Positions 39,819 through 47,741 of a stretch of 64,000 nt of DNA are shown here, one piece after another. Each line of letters starts with the position of its first letter. The stretch's first letter is position 1. The position numbers were made by a program, and so were the translations under genes. The stretch covers positions 1 to 64,000 of the forward strand of contig JAANSK020000021.1 of the NCBI GenBank assembly GCA_011763485.2, read 5' to 3'. Under the pieces are notes generated by a model. The model did no database searches. It had not been told where the DNA came from and saw nothing but the letters and a program-made list of their open reading frames with translations. The DNA comes from Isoetes engelmannii (lineage: Eukaryota > Streptophyta > Lycopodiopsida > Isoetales > Isoetaceae).

Positions 39819-40709
39819 CTAGCGGGGACCGAACGTGTCGTCCGATGAGGCGGCAATGTCGTCAGTACCAGTACCAATGCGGAGCGATGAGATGCTGTCC
39901 TGCCGTGCGTATTCCATCTGTTGGTGCAGCACCCGAAGCAATACATCGCTGATAGGGCTCCCGGGTCCTGTTGCGATCCCAGCCCAGTGGTACCAAGGTG
40001 CTCTTTTCCACAATGGAACGGGCGCCGGCAGCGGCTGCACATGCGTGGCCGTGGCGGCATGGGCCCGCCAGCCATTGCCATCCGGCACCCAGAGCACACC
40101 CAGAGCATCACCGGGCAGGTCCGCAACGCCGGCGTTCTTCAGCTTGCCGACGTTCTCCCGTGTCATCCCGACCGCAAATGAACCTGAGGTGCGCCCGAGT
40201 ACCTCGACAGCTGCCATCAGGCCGGTCATGTGCATCGGCACTTCCTCTACCTTGATGCCGTGAAGTTGTGGGACATCTGTCTCCGGTGCGAGCAGTGCCA
40301 CCGCGGCAAAGACTCGAGGGGCCTGATCGACTCGGAGCATGCCGCCGTACGATGCAACCGTGAGCTCTCTTCTGGATCCAGGGGCACCGAAGGTACGGCC
40401 AGGGGCGTGCGAGCGGAAATACTCGAGGTGGTGGTCCATCCAGCCATCGCCGTGAAGCGCCGCGATCCCGTCGCGCCAGGTTCGATGCTCGAATATTGGA
40501 CTGGCACCGTCCTTGTCATTGAGGTGGGGGCCACTCACAACGCGCCGTAGATCGATCGACCTGTACGCCTCGATTGAGGGCTGCGAAGGATCGATGAACA
40601 TCGTGATGAGCGGATGCAGATCGAACTCGCGCACCAACACCTGATCCAGCAACGGTGCAGAGGACTCGGCGACGCGCTGCTTGATCCGATCAATGACCGA
40701 TTGGGACAT
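39819..40709 (-). CDS. unknown operon protein
   Basis: 296 residues from ATG 40709; the longer frame back to 40910 overlaps the membrane protein gene and is rejected. Alpha/beta throughout (HPLITMFIDPSQPSIEAYRSIDL, TVASYGGMLRVDQAPRVFAAVALLAP). No domain recognised. Starts 4 bases after the end of the upstream gene, consistent with coupling. Confidence 0.55.
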   Translation of the reverse strand: MSQSVIDRIKQRVAESSAPLLDQVLVREFDLHPLITMFIDPSQPSIEAYRSIDLRRVVSGPHLNDKDGASPIFEHRTWRDGIAALHGDGWMDHHLEYFRSHAPGRTFGAPGSRRELTVASYGGMLRVDQAPRVFAAVALLAPETDVPQLHGIKVEEVPMHMTGLMAAVEVLGRTSGSFAVGMTRENVGKLKNAGVADLPGDALGVLWVPDGNGWRAHAATATHVQPLPAPVPLWKRAPWYHWAGIATGPGSPISDVLLRVLHQQMEYARQDSISSLRIGTGTDDIAASSDDTFGPR

Positions 40710-40713
40710 TCGG

Positions 40714-41145
40714 CTACTCTTCGTCGACCTTCCGGATCGAAGCACCATGGCGCTCGAGGTCAGCCTTGAGTTTCTGGAAGCCGTACGGCTGATCCGCCGG
40801 TACCGGTCGGGCCGCGCCGCCGGCGGGGTTGGCGATGGTGCCAGGCGTCGGACCATCACTGTGCTTGCGCACCTGAACGCCGTGCAGCGCAAGTTGCTGC
40901 TGAAGATCATCGAAAACGTAGCGGATCTCGAACCGATTTCGATAGGGAGCCGTGAAGTAGGCAGCGCATGCCATCAGGACAAGCGCGATCATCCACACCG
41001 AACCCAGTTGATCGAACAGGATCGCCGCGACCAAGGGAATCGCCGCCACGATGCTGATCCAGAAGATGTACCTGAACAGGTCGGCACCGATGGCCTCGTA
41101 GAACGCCTCTTCGGAGGGGGAATCGCTCTTGTGTCGGTTGATCAT
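40714..41145 (-). CDS. small membrane protein with two helices
   Basis: 143 residues from ATG 41145. Two membrane helices (YIFWISIVAAIPLVAAILFD and VWMIALVLMACAAYFT) followed by a cytoplasmic tail with two similar stretches (FDDLQQQLALHGVQVRKH, FQKLKADLERHGASIRKV). The repeated L--HG-.-RK pattern suggests a duplicated short motif. Function unknown. Confidence 0.6.
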   Translation of the reverse strand: MINRHKSDSPSEEAFYEAIGADLFRYIFWISIVAAIPLVAAILFDQLGSVWMIALVLMACAAYFTAPYRNRFEIRYVFDDLQQQLALHGVQVRKHSDGPTPGTIANPAGGAARPVPADQPYGFQKLKADLERHGASIRKVDEE

Positions 41146-41192
41146 GATGGGCCTTGGCGGCGAGTGACAGAAAGCGGTTGTGGCAAGAAGGA

Positions 41193-41441
41193 TCAGTTCA
41201 CGACCTTGGCCAGATCGATCGCCTGAACATCCTGTGGTTCCAGGGGCCAGCGTGCGTACGGCCAACTCTCATCATTCCAGATGGCGATCGCGCCAGCGAC
41301 CGTCATGCCGCGTGCACGCATACGGCACCCGGGGCAATAGAGGATGACGCCGCAAGTCCTCACGTTACCGTCGGGCATGCGCATGTGATTCGCGACGCAA
41401 AGCAGCCCCGAGCCACAACAGATGGGCCAAAGCCTGTCCAT
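41193..41441 (-). CDS. Lar-like zinc-ribbon protein
   Basis: 82 residues from ATG 41441, overlapping the upstream stop by one base (TGATG). Pattern CxxC-like CCGSG, then CGVILYCPGC, then AIAIWN resembles Lar/Ral restriction-alleviation proteins (CPFCG ... C..C ... A...WN). Antirestriction is a guess from this pattern only. Confidence 0.5.
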   Translation of the reverse strand: MDRLWPICCGSGLLCVANHMRMPDGNVRTCGVILYCPGCRMRARGMTVAGAIAIWNDESWPYARWPLEPQDVQAIDLAKVVN

Positions 41442-41803
41442 CAGTCGAAGAGCGGCTGCTGCCCGGGTTGAGGCGCCGCGGGCGCACCGATATGTTCCTG
41501 GTACCAGGCCATCGCGGTCGATGGATCTCCCAAGGTCGGTGACTGCGTGAATTGCCGGCGGCGAACCATGGCCGCCAGATGCGGCCAGGTGACCTCGCGG
41601 GCACCTGCCGCAACGGCGAGCCGCCGTTTCGACAGGGCGATGTCGTAGTGGCTGTGAGAGGCCTTCGGCGGCCGCTGCCACCATCGGCGATCAACGCCGA
41701 TGGTGGCTGCCATCGCATGCAGCTCGTCGTCGGTATCGGCGATGAGGTGGACCATCACCATACGGCCGAACTTGGCACGCATGTCGTCAACGTAGCAGGT
41801 CAT
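41441..41803 (-). CDS. DUF4031-family protein
   Basis: 120 residues. MTCYVDDMRAKFGRMVMVHLIADT at the start, then HAMAATIGVDRRWW and HYDIALSKRRLAVAAGA match the small DUF4031 family found in phages and plasmids. Function unknown in the family. Tightly placed in the HNH-ligase operon. Confidence 0.8.
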   Translation of the reverse strand: MTCYVDDMRAKFGRMVMVHLIADTDDELHAMAATIGVDRRWWQRPPKASHSHYDIALSKRRLAVAAGAREVTWPHLAAMVRRRQFTQSPTLGDPSTAMAWYQEHIGAPAAPQPGQQPLFD

Positions 41804-41827
41804 GCGCTCACTCCTGCGCCGGCGAGT

Positions 41828-42445
41828 TCAAGGGGTCATCCCAAGGGCATCATCGGAGGAGTCCGTCCGCCGGCTGCCCAGGTCGTCCTCAGGAACCGGG
41901 GCGTCGAGGTGCGACGGAATCAGGTCAACGCCCCCGGCGGCGCGAAGCGCCGTATTGAGGTTCCTCCTCAGGATGAATGTCTGGGTGCCGCCATTGCTGC
42001 CGGGAAGATCCAGGCCGACGGTCGCAACACCACCCGAAGCCGCGATGATCGTACCAATGCCGGCGCGGGCAACCGCACGTGCTCCCAACAATTGGTTTCG
42101 CCAGTGGCGAAGGTCGTTGGCCACCGCCTCGGGGCGGAAGCGCTTCCAGAACTCGAAGCCGTCATCGCTCAGCGAGATTGCAGGCTCGAGTTGCTTGCCG
42201 TGCTCGCGCTCGATCGCGGAATACATGGCCGTGGCAACCCCGCGGCGCCGGAATGACGCGTGGACAGCAACATCCATCATCACGAACCGATTGTCGGAGT
42301 CGTGCCACGGATAGGCTTTGCCTACAACTTTCTTGCCGATCCGCGCTTCATACATTCGGTACTTTCCTCGCTCGACAATGATGCGCGCCGACCCAGCGGT
42401 CGGCGTCGATGGCGGGGACAACGACGGGTCGAGATGAAGATCCAT
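41828..42445 (-). CDS. GNAT acetyltransferase-like protein
   Basis: 205 residues from ATG 42445. Acetyl-CoA-binding motif of GNAT enzymes: MMDVAVHASFRRRGVATAMYSAIER with R-R-x-G-x-A at its centre. C-terminal 90 residues are separate and of unknown fold. Substrate unknown. Confidence 0.65.
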   Translation of the reverse strand: MDLHLDPSLSPPSTPTAGSARIIVERGKYRMYEARIGKKVVGKAYPWHDSDNRFVMMDVAVHASFRRRGVATAMYSAIEREHGKQLEPAISLSDDGFEFWKRFRPEAVANDLRHWRNQLLGARAVARAGIGTIIAASGGVATVGLDLPGSNGGTQTFILRRNLNTALRAAGGVDLIPSHLDAPVPEDDLGSRRTDSSDDALGMTP

Positions 42446-42452
42446 GGTCCGA

Positions 42453-42773
42453 TCAGCCCAGACGCGGCTCTGACGTGGCGACATCGTCGAAGCCTTCGGC
42501 AATTCCGAGCAGATCCGCGAGATCGGGAGCAGCATCGGCAAGCCGTTTGGTCAAATCATCGATGCGAACCTCGTCATGCTCGATCGACTTCGACCCGGCG
42601 GCCAACAACAACAGGTGGATCGTCTCGTGCATCAGTGCCTGCAGCTGCACCGGGGCCGGCTGCTCGGCGTCGATCAGAATGTCCACACGACCATTTCCGC
42701 CGTCCGCGAGCATCCCGGACACCAGCAGCGGGCGGATGACGATCGCGACAGGAAATTTTTGCTGCTCGGGCAT
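42453..42773 (-). CDS. putative zincin-like metalloprotein (HExxH)
   Basis: 106 residues from ATG 42773. LMHETIHLLLLAAG carries a HExxH zinc-binding motif at about residues 59-66, in a short protein with acidic C-terminus. Proteolysis is only inferred; could be a structural use of the motif. Gap of 7 bases to the next gene. Confidence 0.5.
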   Translation of the reverse strand: MPEQQKFPVAIVIRPLLVSGMLADGGNGRVDILIDAEQPAPVQLQALMHETIHLLLLAAGSKSIEHDEVRIDDLTKRLADAAPDLADLLGIAEGFDDVATSEPRLG

Positions 42774-42778
42774 GTCGT

Positions 42779-43063
42779 TCACCACAAGCCTTTGATGGTG
42801 AATGCAAGCCACTCGGTCGCGAAAACGAGAAGGAGCATGGCGAAGAACTTGATCAGCCAGAGCCCGATCGAAATGGCAACCCCGCGATCATCGCGGAACA
42901 TGAATAACCAGGATACGAGCACGCCAGCGGCAATCCCTTCCGCGTTGGATACCCACGTCCCGGGTGATGTCCTTGCAAAGGTGGCGTACAGGACGCAAAG
43001 CATCGTGAAATGCAGGATGTTGAATGCGTTGAACCTGAGTCCCTGAATCGAAGGGTTCAGCAT
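42779..43063 (-). CDS. small integral membrane protein
   Basis: 94 residues with about three membrane helices (NILHFTMLCVLYATFA, AEGIAAGVLVSWLFMF, VAISIGLWLIKFFAMLLLVF). Overlaps the upstream BtpA-like gene by 7 bases. No family recognised. Confidence 0.65.
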   Translation of the reverse strand: MLNPSIQGLRFNAFNILHFTMLCVLYATFARTSPGTWVSNAEGIAAGVLVSWLFMFRDDRGVAISIGLWLIKFFAMLLLVFATEWLAFTIKGLW

Positions 43064-43749
43064 GGTCCTACCCCAGCGGGATGCGTCACGGCAGCGCTGC
43101 GTGCGCGCTTGATGAAATGCTCGAGTCGCACTTCGTCGAGATGGTGTTCATCCAGCGATACCCCCGTCGACACGAGCACATGCGAGAGATGCGGGGCGAA
43201 GCGTGCGATGTTGCCCATGCTCATGCCGCTGGCGATCGCGAGGCGGCCGCCAGCGGCTGCTGACATACCCTCGATCTTCGAAAGCTCTGGCGGCTGGCCT
43301 GTGGCCGGGCCGCTCGTCGTCGGGATGAACCCGGCCTGTAGGGCCTTCCTCACCGCAACTTGCGGTTCGACTTCATCCGGCTGGTACTTGAATGCGACCG
43401 AGGCGAAGATCTCGATCTCCGGATGACGTTCGGCCGCCGCTTTCATGACAAGCCCGGTGGCATCAAGCCCAGCGGCGCTGACGCCGCACCGGTCGGCCCA
43501 GACCATATCGAGGCCGTGCACCAACGCCTGCCTGTGCCCCACCTCGATGCCCAGGGTCAAAAAGTTGATACCGACCTTGAATCCCCACCGATCCTTGATC
43601 ACGGCGCCCAGCCGCGGGAGTTGCAGATCTTCACCACGGTGAGAAATCAGGAATACGCCATCGGCGCCGTGGTGATGGGCGATGGCCGCCTGGGTGAGAC
43701 TTGTTCCATCATCGAGATGATGGATGACGGGCATGATCTGGATGGTCAT
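43057..43749 (-). CDS. BtpA-like TIM-barrel protein
   Basis: 230 residues. AIAHHHGADGVFLISHRGED, KVGINFLTLG and later GGRLAIASGMSMGNIARFAP then VLVSTGVSLD follow the strand/helix order of BtpA/SgcQ TIM barrels, especially the C-terminal SGVT-x-ENV-like segment. BtpA is linked to photosystem biogenesis in cyanobacteria; other members are enzymes of unknown reaction. Its reaction here is unknown. Confidence 0.65.
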   Translation of the reverse strand: MTIQIMPVIHHLDDGTSLTQAAIAHHHGADGVFLISHRGEDLQLPRLGAVIKDRWGFKVGINFLTLGIEVGHRQALVHGLDMVWADRCGVSAAGLDATGLVMKAAAERHPEIEIFASVAFKYQPDEVEPQVAVRKALQAGFIPTTSGPATGQPPELSKIEGMSAAAGGRLAIASGMSMGNIARFAPHLSHVLVSTGVSLDEHHLDEVRLEHFIKRARSAAVTHPAGVGPC

Positions 43750-43782
43750 GGCAAGTCGCCGCGGCTGCCTGATTTCACGATT

Positions 43783-44004
43783 TCACCTGCTATGAGCGAC
43801 GGGCGGGATTCGATTGAACGCGCGCCTAATTGTCCAACCCCGAAGCAGGCTCCAGACCGTGCAGACAAGCACAGTGATCGTCGATGCCGACACACGATCA
43901 GGCACAGTGGTCATCACGCCGTAGGTGATCAGCCAACTCCCGACCATCCCGAACGCAGTGTTGGTTGCCACTTCTGCTGCAGAGTGCATGCGCGATTGCG
44001 TCAT
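43783..44004 (-). CDS. small membrane protein (DUF7220-like)
   Basis: 73 residues. MTQSRMHSAAEVATNTAFGMVGSWLITYGV then WSLLRGWTIRRAFNR matches a tiny phage/plasmid family I recall as DUF7220 (SRRQSLIEAIANT ... RSFTLRRLFN). Two membrane helices. Overlaps the upstream gene by ATGA. Confidence 0.7.
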   Translation of the reverse strand: MTQSRMHSAAEVATNTAFGMVGSWLITYGVMTTVPDRVSASTITVLVCTVWSLLRGWTIRRAFNRIPPVAHSR

Positions 44005-44249
44005 CCTGTTGCTCCGGCAGATCCAACAGGAGATTGCTGCTGATCGTTTCGGTGGCGATTCGCCAGCGCGAAATCCCGAGCTCGTTTCTGGAGAATGTCC
44101 CGGTGCATCTCACCCGTACCTTCGTCCCAGCCGCTGCAAGCATGGTGCTCGACGCCATTGAAAGTAATGGCGGTCCAGGAACCTTCACACTTTGCGCAGC
44201 AAACGTCGCAGTAGATGTTCACAACCTGCACGGTTTCCGTCTTCTTCAT
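44001..44249 (-). CDS. small zinc-knuckle protein
   Basis: 82 residues from ATG 44249 with GGGGAG just upstream. N-terminal YCDVCCAKC and later HHACSGW give a possible one-zinc site. Overlaps the micropeptide gene upstream and the DUF7220-like gene downstream by 4 bases each. Confidence 0.6.
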   Translation of the reverse strand: MKKTETVQVVNIYCDVCCAKCEGSWTAITFNGVEHHACSGWDEGTGEMHRDILQKRARDFALANRHRNDQQQSPVGSAGATG

Positions 44250-44338
44250 GGCTCCCCCAGATCGTTGTAGTCGGCAAACGGGCGGCAGCAACTGCAACTC
44301 GAATCAAAATGAACCGCCGAGGGGTTCTGAAAGCTCAT
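44246..44338 (-). CDS. 30-residue Cys-rich micropeptide
   Basis: ATG 44338 overlaps the stop of the HNH-ligase gene (ATGA), and its own TGA overlaps the next start (ATGA at 44246-44249). The product is 30 residues with a CSCC cluster around residues 19-22. Being coupled at both ends argues it is translated. Possibly a metal-binding cofactor chaperone or regulator of the ligase; inference. Confidence 0.55.
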   Translation of the reverse strand: MSFQNPSAVHFDSSCSCCRPFADYNDLGEP

Positions 44339-45390
44339 ACCCGATCGCCGGCGGTCAATGCATTTGCAAGCTTGTTGGGCTTCACGGCCTGCCCATGCAT
44401 CCAGTGCTTGACGGTCTGGACGTGGTTCCGGCGCACGAACTTGGCGACGCAGTGCCGGAAGTCCCCGTAGCTGATCGCATCCGCCAGGCGAACGACGACG
44501 CCTTCGGTGGTGTCCCAATCCAAGCTCTTGCAGAACTTGCGGATCGCCATCTCATCGAAGATGCCGTCGAAGACCACCGGAACCGGGTGCACGCCCAGAA
44601 GTTCGAACCATTCGAGGGTATCGTTCCAGGACATGCAGACGTTGCGGTCCGTCCACATCGAGAAGCCCATGAAGTAGGTGGGCAGGTCGCGATAGGCAAT
44701 CGAGTGCTCTGCGTAGAGATTCTCACCGCACAACCGGTAGCCCTTCGGAATCTGCCAGCCGATCTCGCCATGCAGGTTTTTCACCCATGCGCGCGACGGA
44801 TGATTTCGGCTGTCGATGCTGCGGGCATGAATGTAGTCCGCGTACATCGTGGTGTTCTCGCCATCCATCTTCTGCGTCACGATCACGCGCTGGCCTTCGA
44901 AGCGCGACAGGCTGCTGATGACGCGATCATCGTCGTTGACTGACTCCGACCACGGCAGATGGTGCGTTCGCGGGTACTTGACCTGATCGCTGAACAGATC
45001 GAGAACGCCGCCCTCTGCCAGCACCTTCTGCACGCTTTCGTCGAAGAACAGTTCGCCCTTCAGGCGACGGCCGCTTGGCAGACAGGGGTTGCCCCACTTG
45101 TCGTAGGTGATGTCGTCGTAGAGGTGCGGCGGAATGATCGCGCGGTCGATCCCGGCGGCCAGGCGCACCTCCTCGACGGAGATCGTGGTGCGCTCGCAGG
45201 CCAGGTGGTGCTCGCCGCACAGCGACGCACCATTGCCCAGGTAGTAGCCACCGTCCGCCCACAGTCGACGCTCAAGGATGTGGTGCGCGTCCACGGCCTG
45301 CGCGCCGCAGATCACGCACCGACCGCCTGCGCGCGCGAAAACACCTTCGCGAAACGCAGCACGGCTGAGCAATTTGTCGTGACCGTTCAT
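44335..45390 (-). CDS. HNH nuclease-RNA ligase fusion protein
   Basis: 351 residues. N-terminal HNH module: CVICGAQAVDAHHILERR (25-42), LGNGASLCGEHHLACE. C-terminal covalent nucleotidyltransferase: motif I VTQKMDGEN with adenylated Lys174, GENLYAEHSI (222-231), motif IV EGVVVRL (Glu296), motif V AKFVRR (Lys317) and the RNA-ligase-type ending NHVQTVKHWM. A single protein thus combines phosphodiester cutting with end joining, which fits nick-and-seal repair or tRNA/RNA processing. First gene of a 14-gene operon with the operator promoter at 45420-45448. Confidence 0.82.
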   Translation of the reverse strand: MNGHDKLLSRAAFREGVFARAGGRCVICGAQAVDAHHILERRLWADGGYYLGNGASLCGEHHLACERTTISVEEVRLAAGIDRAIIPPHLYDDITYDKWGNPCLPSGRRLKGELFFDESVQKVLAEGGVLDLFSDQVKYPRTHHLPWSESVNDDDRVISSLSRFEGQRVIVTQKMDGENTTMYADYIHARSIDSRNHPSRAWVKNLHGEIGWQIPKGYRLCGENLYAEHSIAYRDLPTYFMGFSMWTDRNVCMSWNDTLEWFELLGVHPVPVVFDGIFDEMAIRKFCKSLDWDTTEGVVVRLADAISYGDFRHCVAKFVRRNHVQTVKHWMHGQAVKPNKLANALTAGDRV

Positions 45391-45419
45391 GACCCACCTT
45401 CGGGCTCGTGTGTTTTGCT

Positions 45420-45448
45420 AGTGTACCGCGTTACGGTTAACGGCACAA
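45420..45448 (-). promoter_or_regulatory. operator site D with leftward promoter
   Basis: Minus strand -35 TTGTGC (45443-45448), 17-base spacer, -10 TACACT (45420-45425). GTACCGCGTTAC (45423-45434, one mismatch from the palindrome) overlaps the -10 and spacer exactly as in site A (offset +3). Leader of about 25 bases to the ATG at 45390. Confidence 0.72.
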
Positions 45449-45453
45449 CCTAG

Positions 45454-46146
45454 CTAATGCCCGTCTAGCTTGACTAGGATGCGTCTTAACCTCGCCAACT
45501 TTTGCTGCTGACCCGCATTGAGTTCGAGGCGATCACTCTCCAATGGGAGCTGACGAGGTTCGGATTCCGACACGGTCGTCACAGCGCGTCGGAGCCGTTC
45601 CCGTGTGTCGTCGATACTCTGGGCCGTCAGAACAGGCATCACCGAGCGCTCCATGGCCTCAAGATGCACGCGCGGGACTTGCCCGAACTCATCCAGCGTG
45701 GCTTCGAGGTCATCTATCGCCTTGTCGGCAAGGGATGAAGTGCCGCGAACCGCCACATAATCCAGCAGGCCGGCACGCAGCCGATCCTGGTCATGGCTTA
45801 GTGCGTCGGACAGACCCGCGTAGGGCGGCGCGATGGTGAGGGCACCGGCGACGACATAGAGAAAGGTTTCCGGCCGACGCGCCGGCATGGCCGCCATCAG
45901 GGTGAACAGCACCAGCAGGCCGGCGACGGCGAACCCAATCGCGGCGATCGGTCCAGGTGCTACCTCCATGGCGACGGCGCTGGTGGTTACCGCGAGGTTG
46001 AGGACGACCAGCCATGCCCACCGCAGCGCTCTGCCCGCTCGGCGGAAGGCCATGAATGCGGCGGCCGCGATGCCCAGCAGATGGACGGCAACGACGAGGA
46101 GCGACCAACCCGGCATCACGTGCCATGCGATCGCCAGCACGTCCAT
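45454..46146 (-). CDS. membrane protein with cytoplasmic C-terminal domain
   Basis: 230 residues; about four membrane helices in the first 115 residues (HVMPGWSLLVVAVHLLGIAAAAF, WAWLVVLNLAVTTSAV, IAAIGFAVAGLLVLFTLM, TFLYVVAGALTIAPP), then a soluble helical domain. No family recognised. Last gene of the leftward operon from 57915, or one with its own promoter; spacing to its upstream neighbour is 5 bases. Confidence 0.6.
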   Translation of the reverse strand: MDVLAIAWHVMPGWSLLVVAVHLLGIAAAAFMAFRRAGRALRWAWLVVLNLAVTTSAVAMEVAPGPIAAIGFAVAGLLVLFTLMAAMPARRPETFLYVVAGALTIAPPYAGLSDALSHDQDRLRAGLLDYVAVRGTSSLADKAIDDLEATLDEFGQVPRVHLEAMERSVMPVLTAQSIDDTRERLRRAVTTVSESEPRQLPLESDRLELNAGQQQKLARLRRILVKLDGH

Positions 46147-46151
46147 CGGGT

Positions 46152-46691
46152 TCAGATACCGATGCCCGATGGCGGCAGTGGATCATCCTCGTGCTCGAGG
46201 AGAGTGTCAGACGCCTCATTAAGCGCCTGGGAAGCCACCGGCGACGCGAGGACTGATGCCGCCATCAGTAGACGGGCCGATGGACTGTTTTCGGCCGCTT
46301 CAAGGTGGCGTCGGACACGTACCAGCTCATTGTCGTGAAGCAGGCCGAAACGGAAGCCACGGCGCCGAAGGTGCAAGGCACTTTCAAAGTAGCCACTCGT
46401 GATCAGGTCAACGAAGGTCTTGGGATCATCTGGCGACTCGCTCACGCGGGTACCGAATTGCTCCCAGAGACGCATCAGTCGGCCGTCATTCTCGGTGATA
46501 TGGCCGCCGGCGCCGGCCGCCTGAAAAGCAGCATGGGTGGCATGCCACACCGACCGGAACTCGTTTGGACTGATCAGCCCATCGAGCATCAGGCCGTCGT
46601 GGTAGCGAGCGATTGCCATGATGTCGTCGTGAGGCGCGCGCCATTGATACGCGGCGCGGTAGAACTCGTCGAGCAGGGATTTGCGGTCCAT
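46152..46691 (-). CDS. hypothetical protein
   Basis: 179 residues from ATG 46691. Helical and soluble (LLDEFYRAAYQWRAPHDDIMAIARYHDG, ESALHLRRRGFRFGLLHDNELVRVRRHLEAAEN). No recognised family. Small gaps to both neighbours on the same strand suggest operon membership. Confidence 0.5.
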   Translation of the reverse strand: MDRKSLLDEFYRAAYQWRAPHDDIMAIARYHDGLMLDGLISPNEFRSVWHATHAAFQAAGAGGHITENDGRLMRLWEQFGTRVSESPDDPKTFVDLITSGYFESALHLRRRGFRFGLLHDNELVRVRRHLEAAENSPSARLLMAASVLASPVASQALNEASDTLLEHEDDPLPPSGIGI

Positions 46692-46747
46692 GCTCGATGG
46701 TACGACGGAGAACGGTGCGCCGGCATCCGCCACAGATCGTGCGTCGC

Positions 46748-47164
46748 TTAGCGAGGTTCGGGACCGCGGGGTGCGAGATCCGGTGCCGGATCGACGGCAC
46801 GCTCGAGCTTGCCGAGCGTCCTTGCGGCAGACGACAAAGCCCCGAGCGTACGGCTCACGTCGCGAACGCTGTCTCGGGTTGCACGTGAGTCGTCGATTCC
46901 GCCGCCCGTTCGGAGCGTGTTGACGTCGCGCGCAACTTGCGTGAGGTCGCGGATCTTGTCCCAGGTGTTTCCCTTCGATGCTGCATGCGCAGGGCCGGCC
47001 AATGCCGACGCCATCATCATCACGCCCGCCGCCAGGCTGGCGCTGTTGCCCCGACGAGACAGGATCGCGGCGGGCAGGCCGGCAGCTGCATCGGCTGCGC
47101 AGTCATCCAGGAGGCGTGATGCATGTGCCGATGGGTTCATCGGGGGAAGCGGGTACTGGCTCAT
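46748..47164 (-). CDS. probable exported or membrane-anchored helical protein
   Basis: 138 residues from ATG 47164 with GAGGA 7 bases upstream. A hydrophobic stretch with small-residue ending (AAGVMMMASALAGPAHAA) is internal, after a 40-residue N-terminal tail, which could be an uncommon late signal or a membrane helix. The rest is helical (IRDLTQVARDVNTLR ... LGALSSAARTLGKLERAV). Function unknown. Confidence 0.45.
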   Translation of the reverse strand: MSQYPLPPMNPSAHASRLLDDCAADAAAGLPAAILSRRGNSASLAAGVMMMASALAGPAHAASKGNTWDKIRDLTQVARDVNTLRTGGGIDDSRATRDSVRDVSRTLGALSSAARTLGKLERAVDPAPDLAPRGPEPR

Positions 47165-47189
47165 GATGGGGTCCTCATTCGGCTTGGGG

Positions 47190-47672
47190 TCAGCGATGAA
47201 GTGATTTTTGGAAGGCCTCGCCAAGGGCGAGTGATGCGTAGTAAGCACGTTCGGGACGCAGGTTGGCGCCGATCTCGATGATCAGTGCGTATCCGCGGTC
47301 GCCGATGGTTTCCATCAGCACCTGCGGAATCCCTGCCAGCAGGACATCGTCGTTCACGAAATGCAGCTGCAGCGTGTGGCCCACGATCGTTGCCGGGCAC
47401 CATTCGCCAACGGGCGCGCCCGGAACGACCCCTTCGGGAATCACGTTCAGCGCTGAGGTGTCGATGAAGATGGAGAAATCCATCTGCAGATCGTCGGCAC
47501 CTGCCTGCTCGACACCATCGGCGGATCGCTTGGCACCGGGGTTCTGTCCGGAGCGCCAAAGGATGTCGTACTGCGCGCTCCGATGAGGCCCCCGAACATG
47601 TGACTCGGCCTGACCGGCCTGCTGGTGCCTCACGGTCTTGCTGTGCGGAAAAACGCTTCCCAGTCGTTCCAT
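47190..47672 (-). CDS. hypothetical protein
   Basis: 160 residues, ATG with GGGAG 5 bases upstream. The C-terminal half is well structured (DFSIFIDTSALNVIP, CPATIVGHTLQLHFVNDDVL, ALIIEIGANLRPERAYYASLALGEAFQKSLH). No family recognised. Lies 69 bases after the giant gene, same strand. Confidence 0.5.
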   Translation of the reverse strand: MERLGSVFPHSKTVRHQQAGQAESHVRGPHRSAQYDILWRSGQNPGAKRSADGVEQAGADDLQMDFSIFIDTSALNVIPEGVVPGAPVGEWCPATIVGHTLQLHFVNDDVLLAGIPQVLMETIGDRGYALIIEIGANLRPERAYYASLALGEAFQKSLHR

Positions 47673-47741
47673 GTGAGCTCCCTGCCTCGCGGGCCATCAT
47701 GATGTTTGCTTTTGTACCTAGTCTAGCATCCGGCCAGCAAA

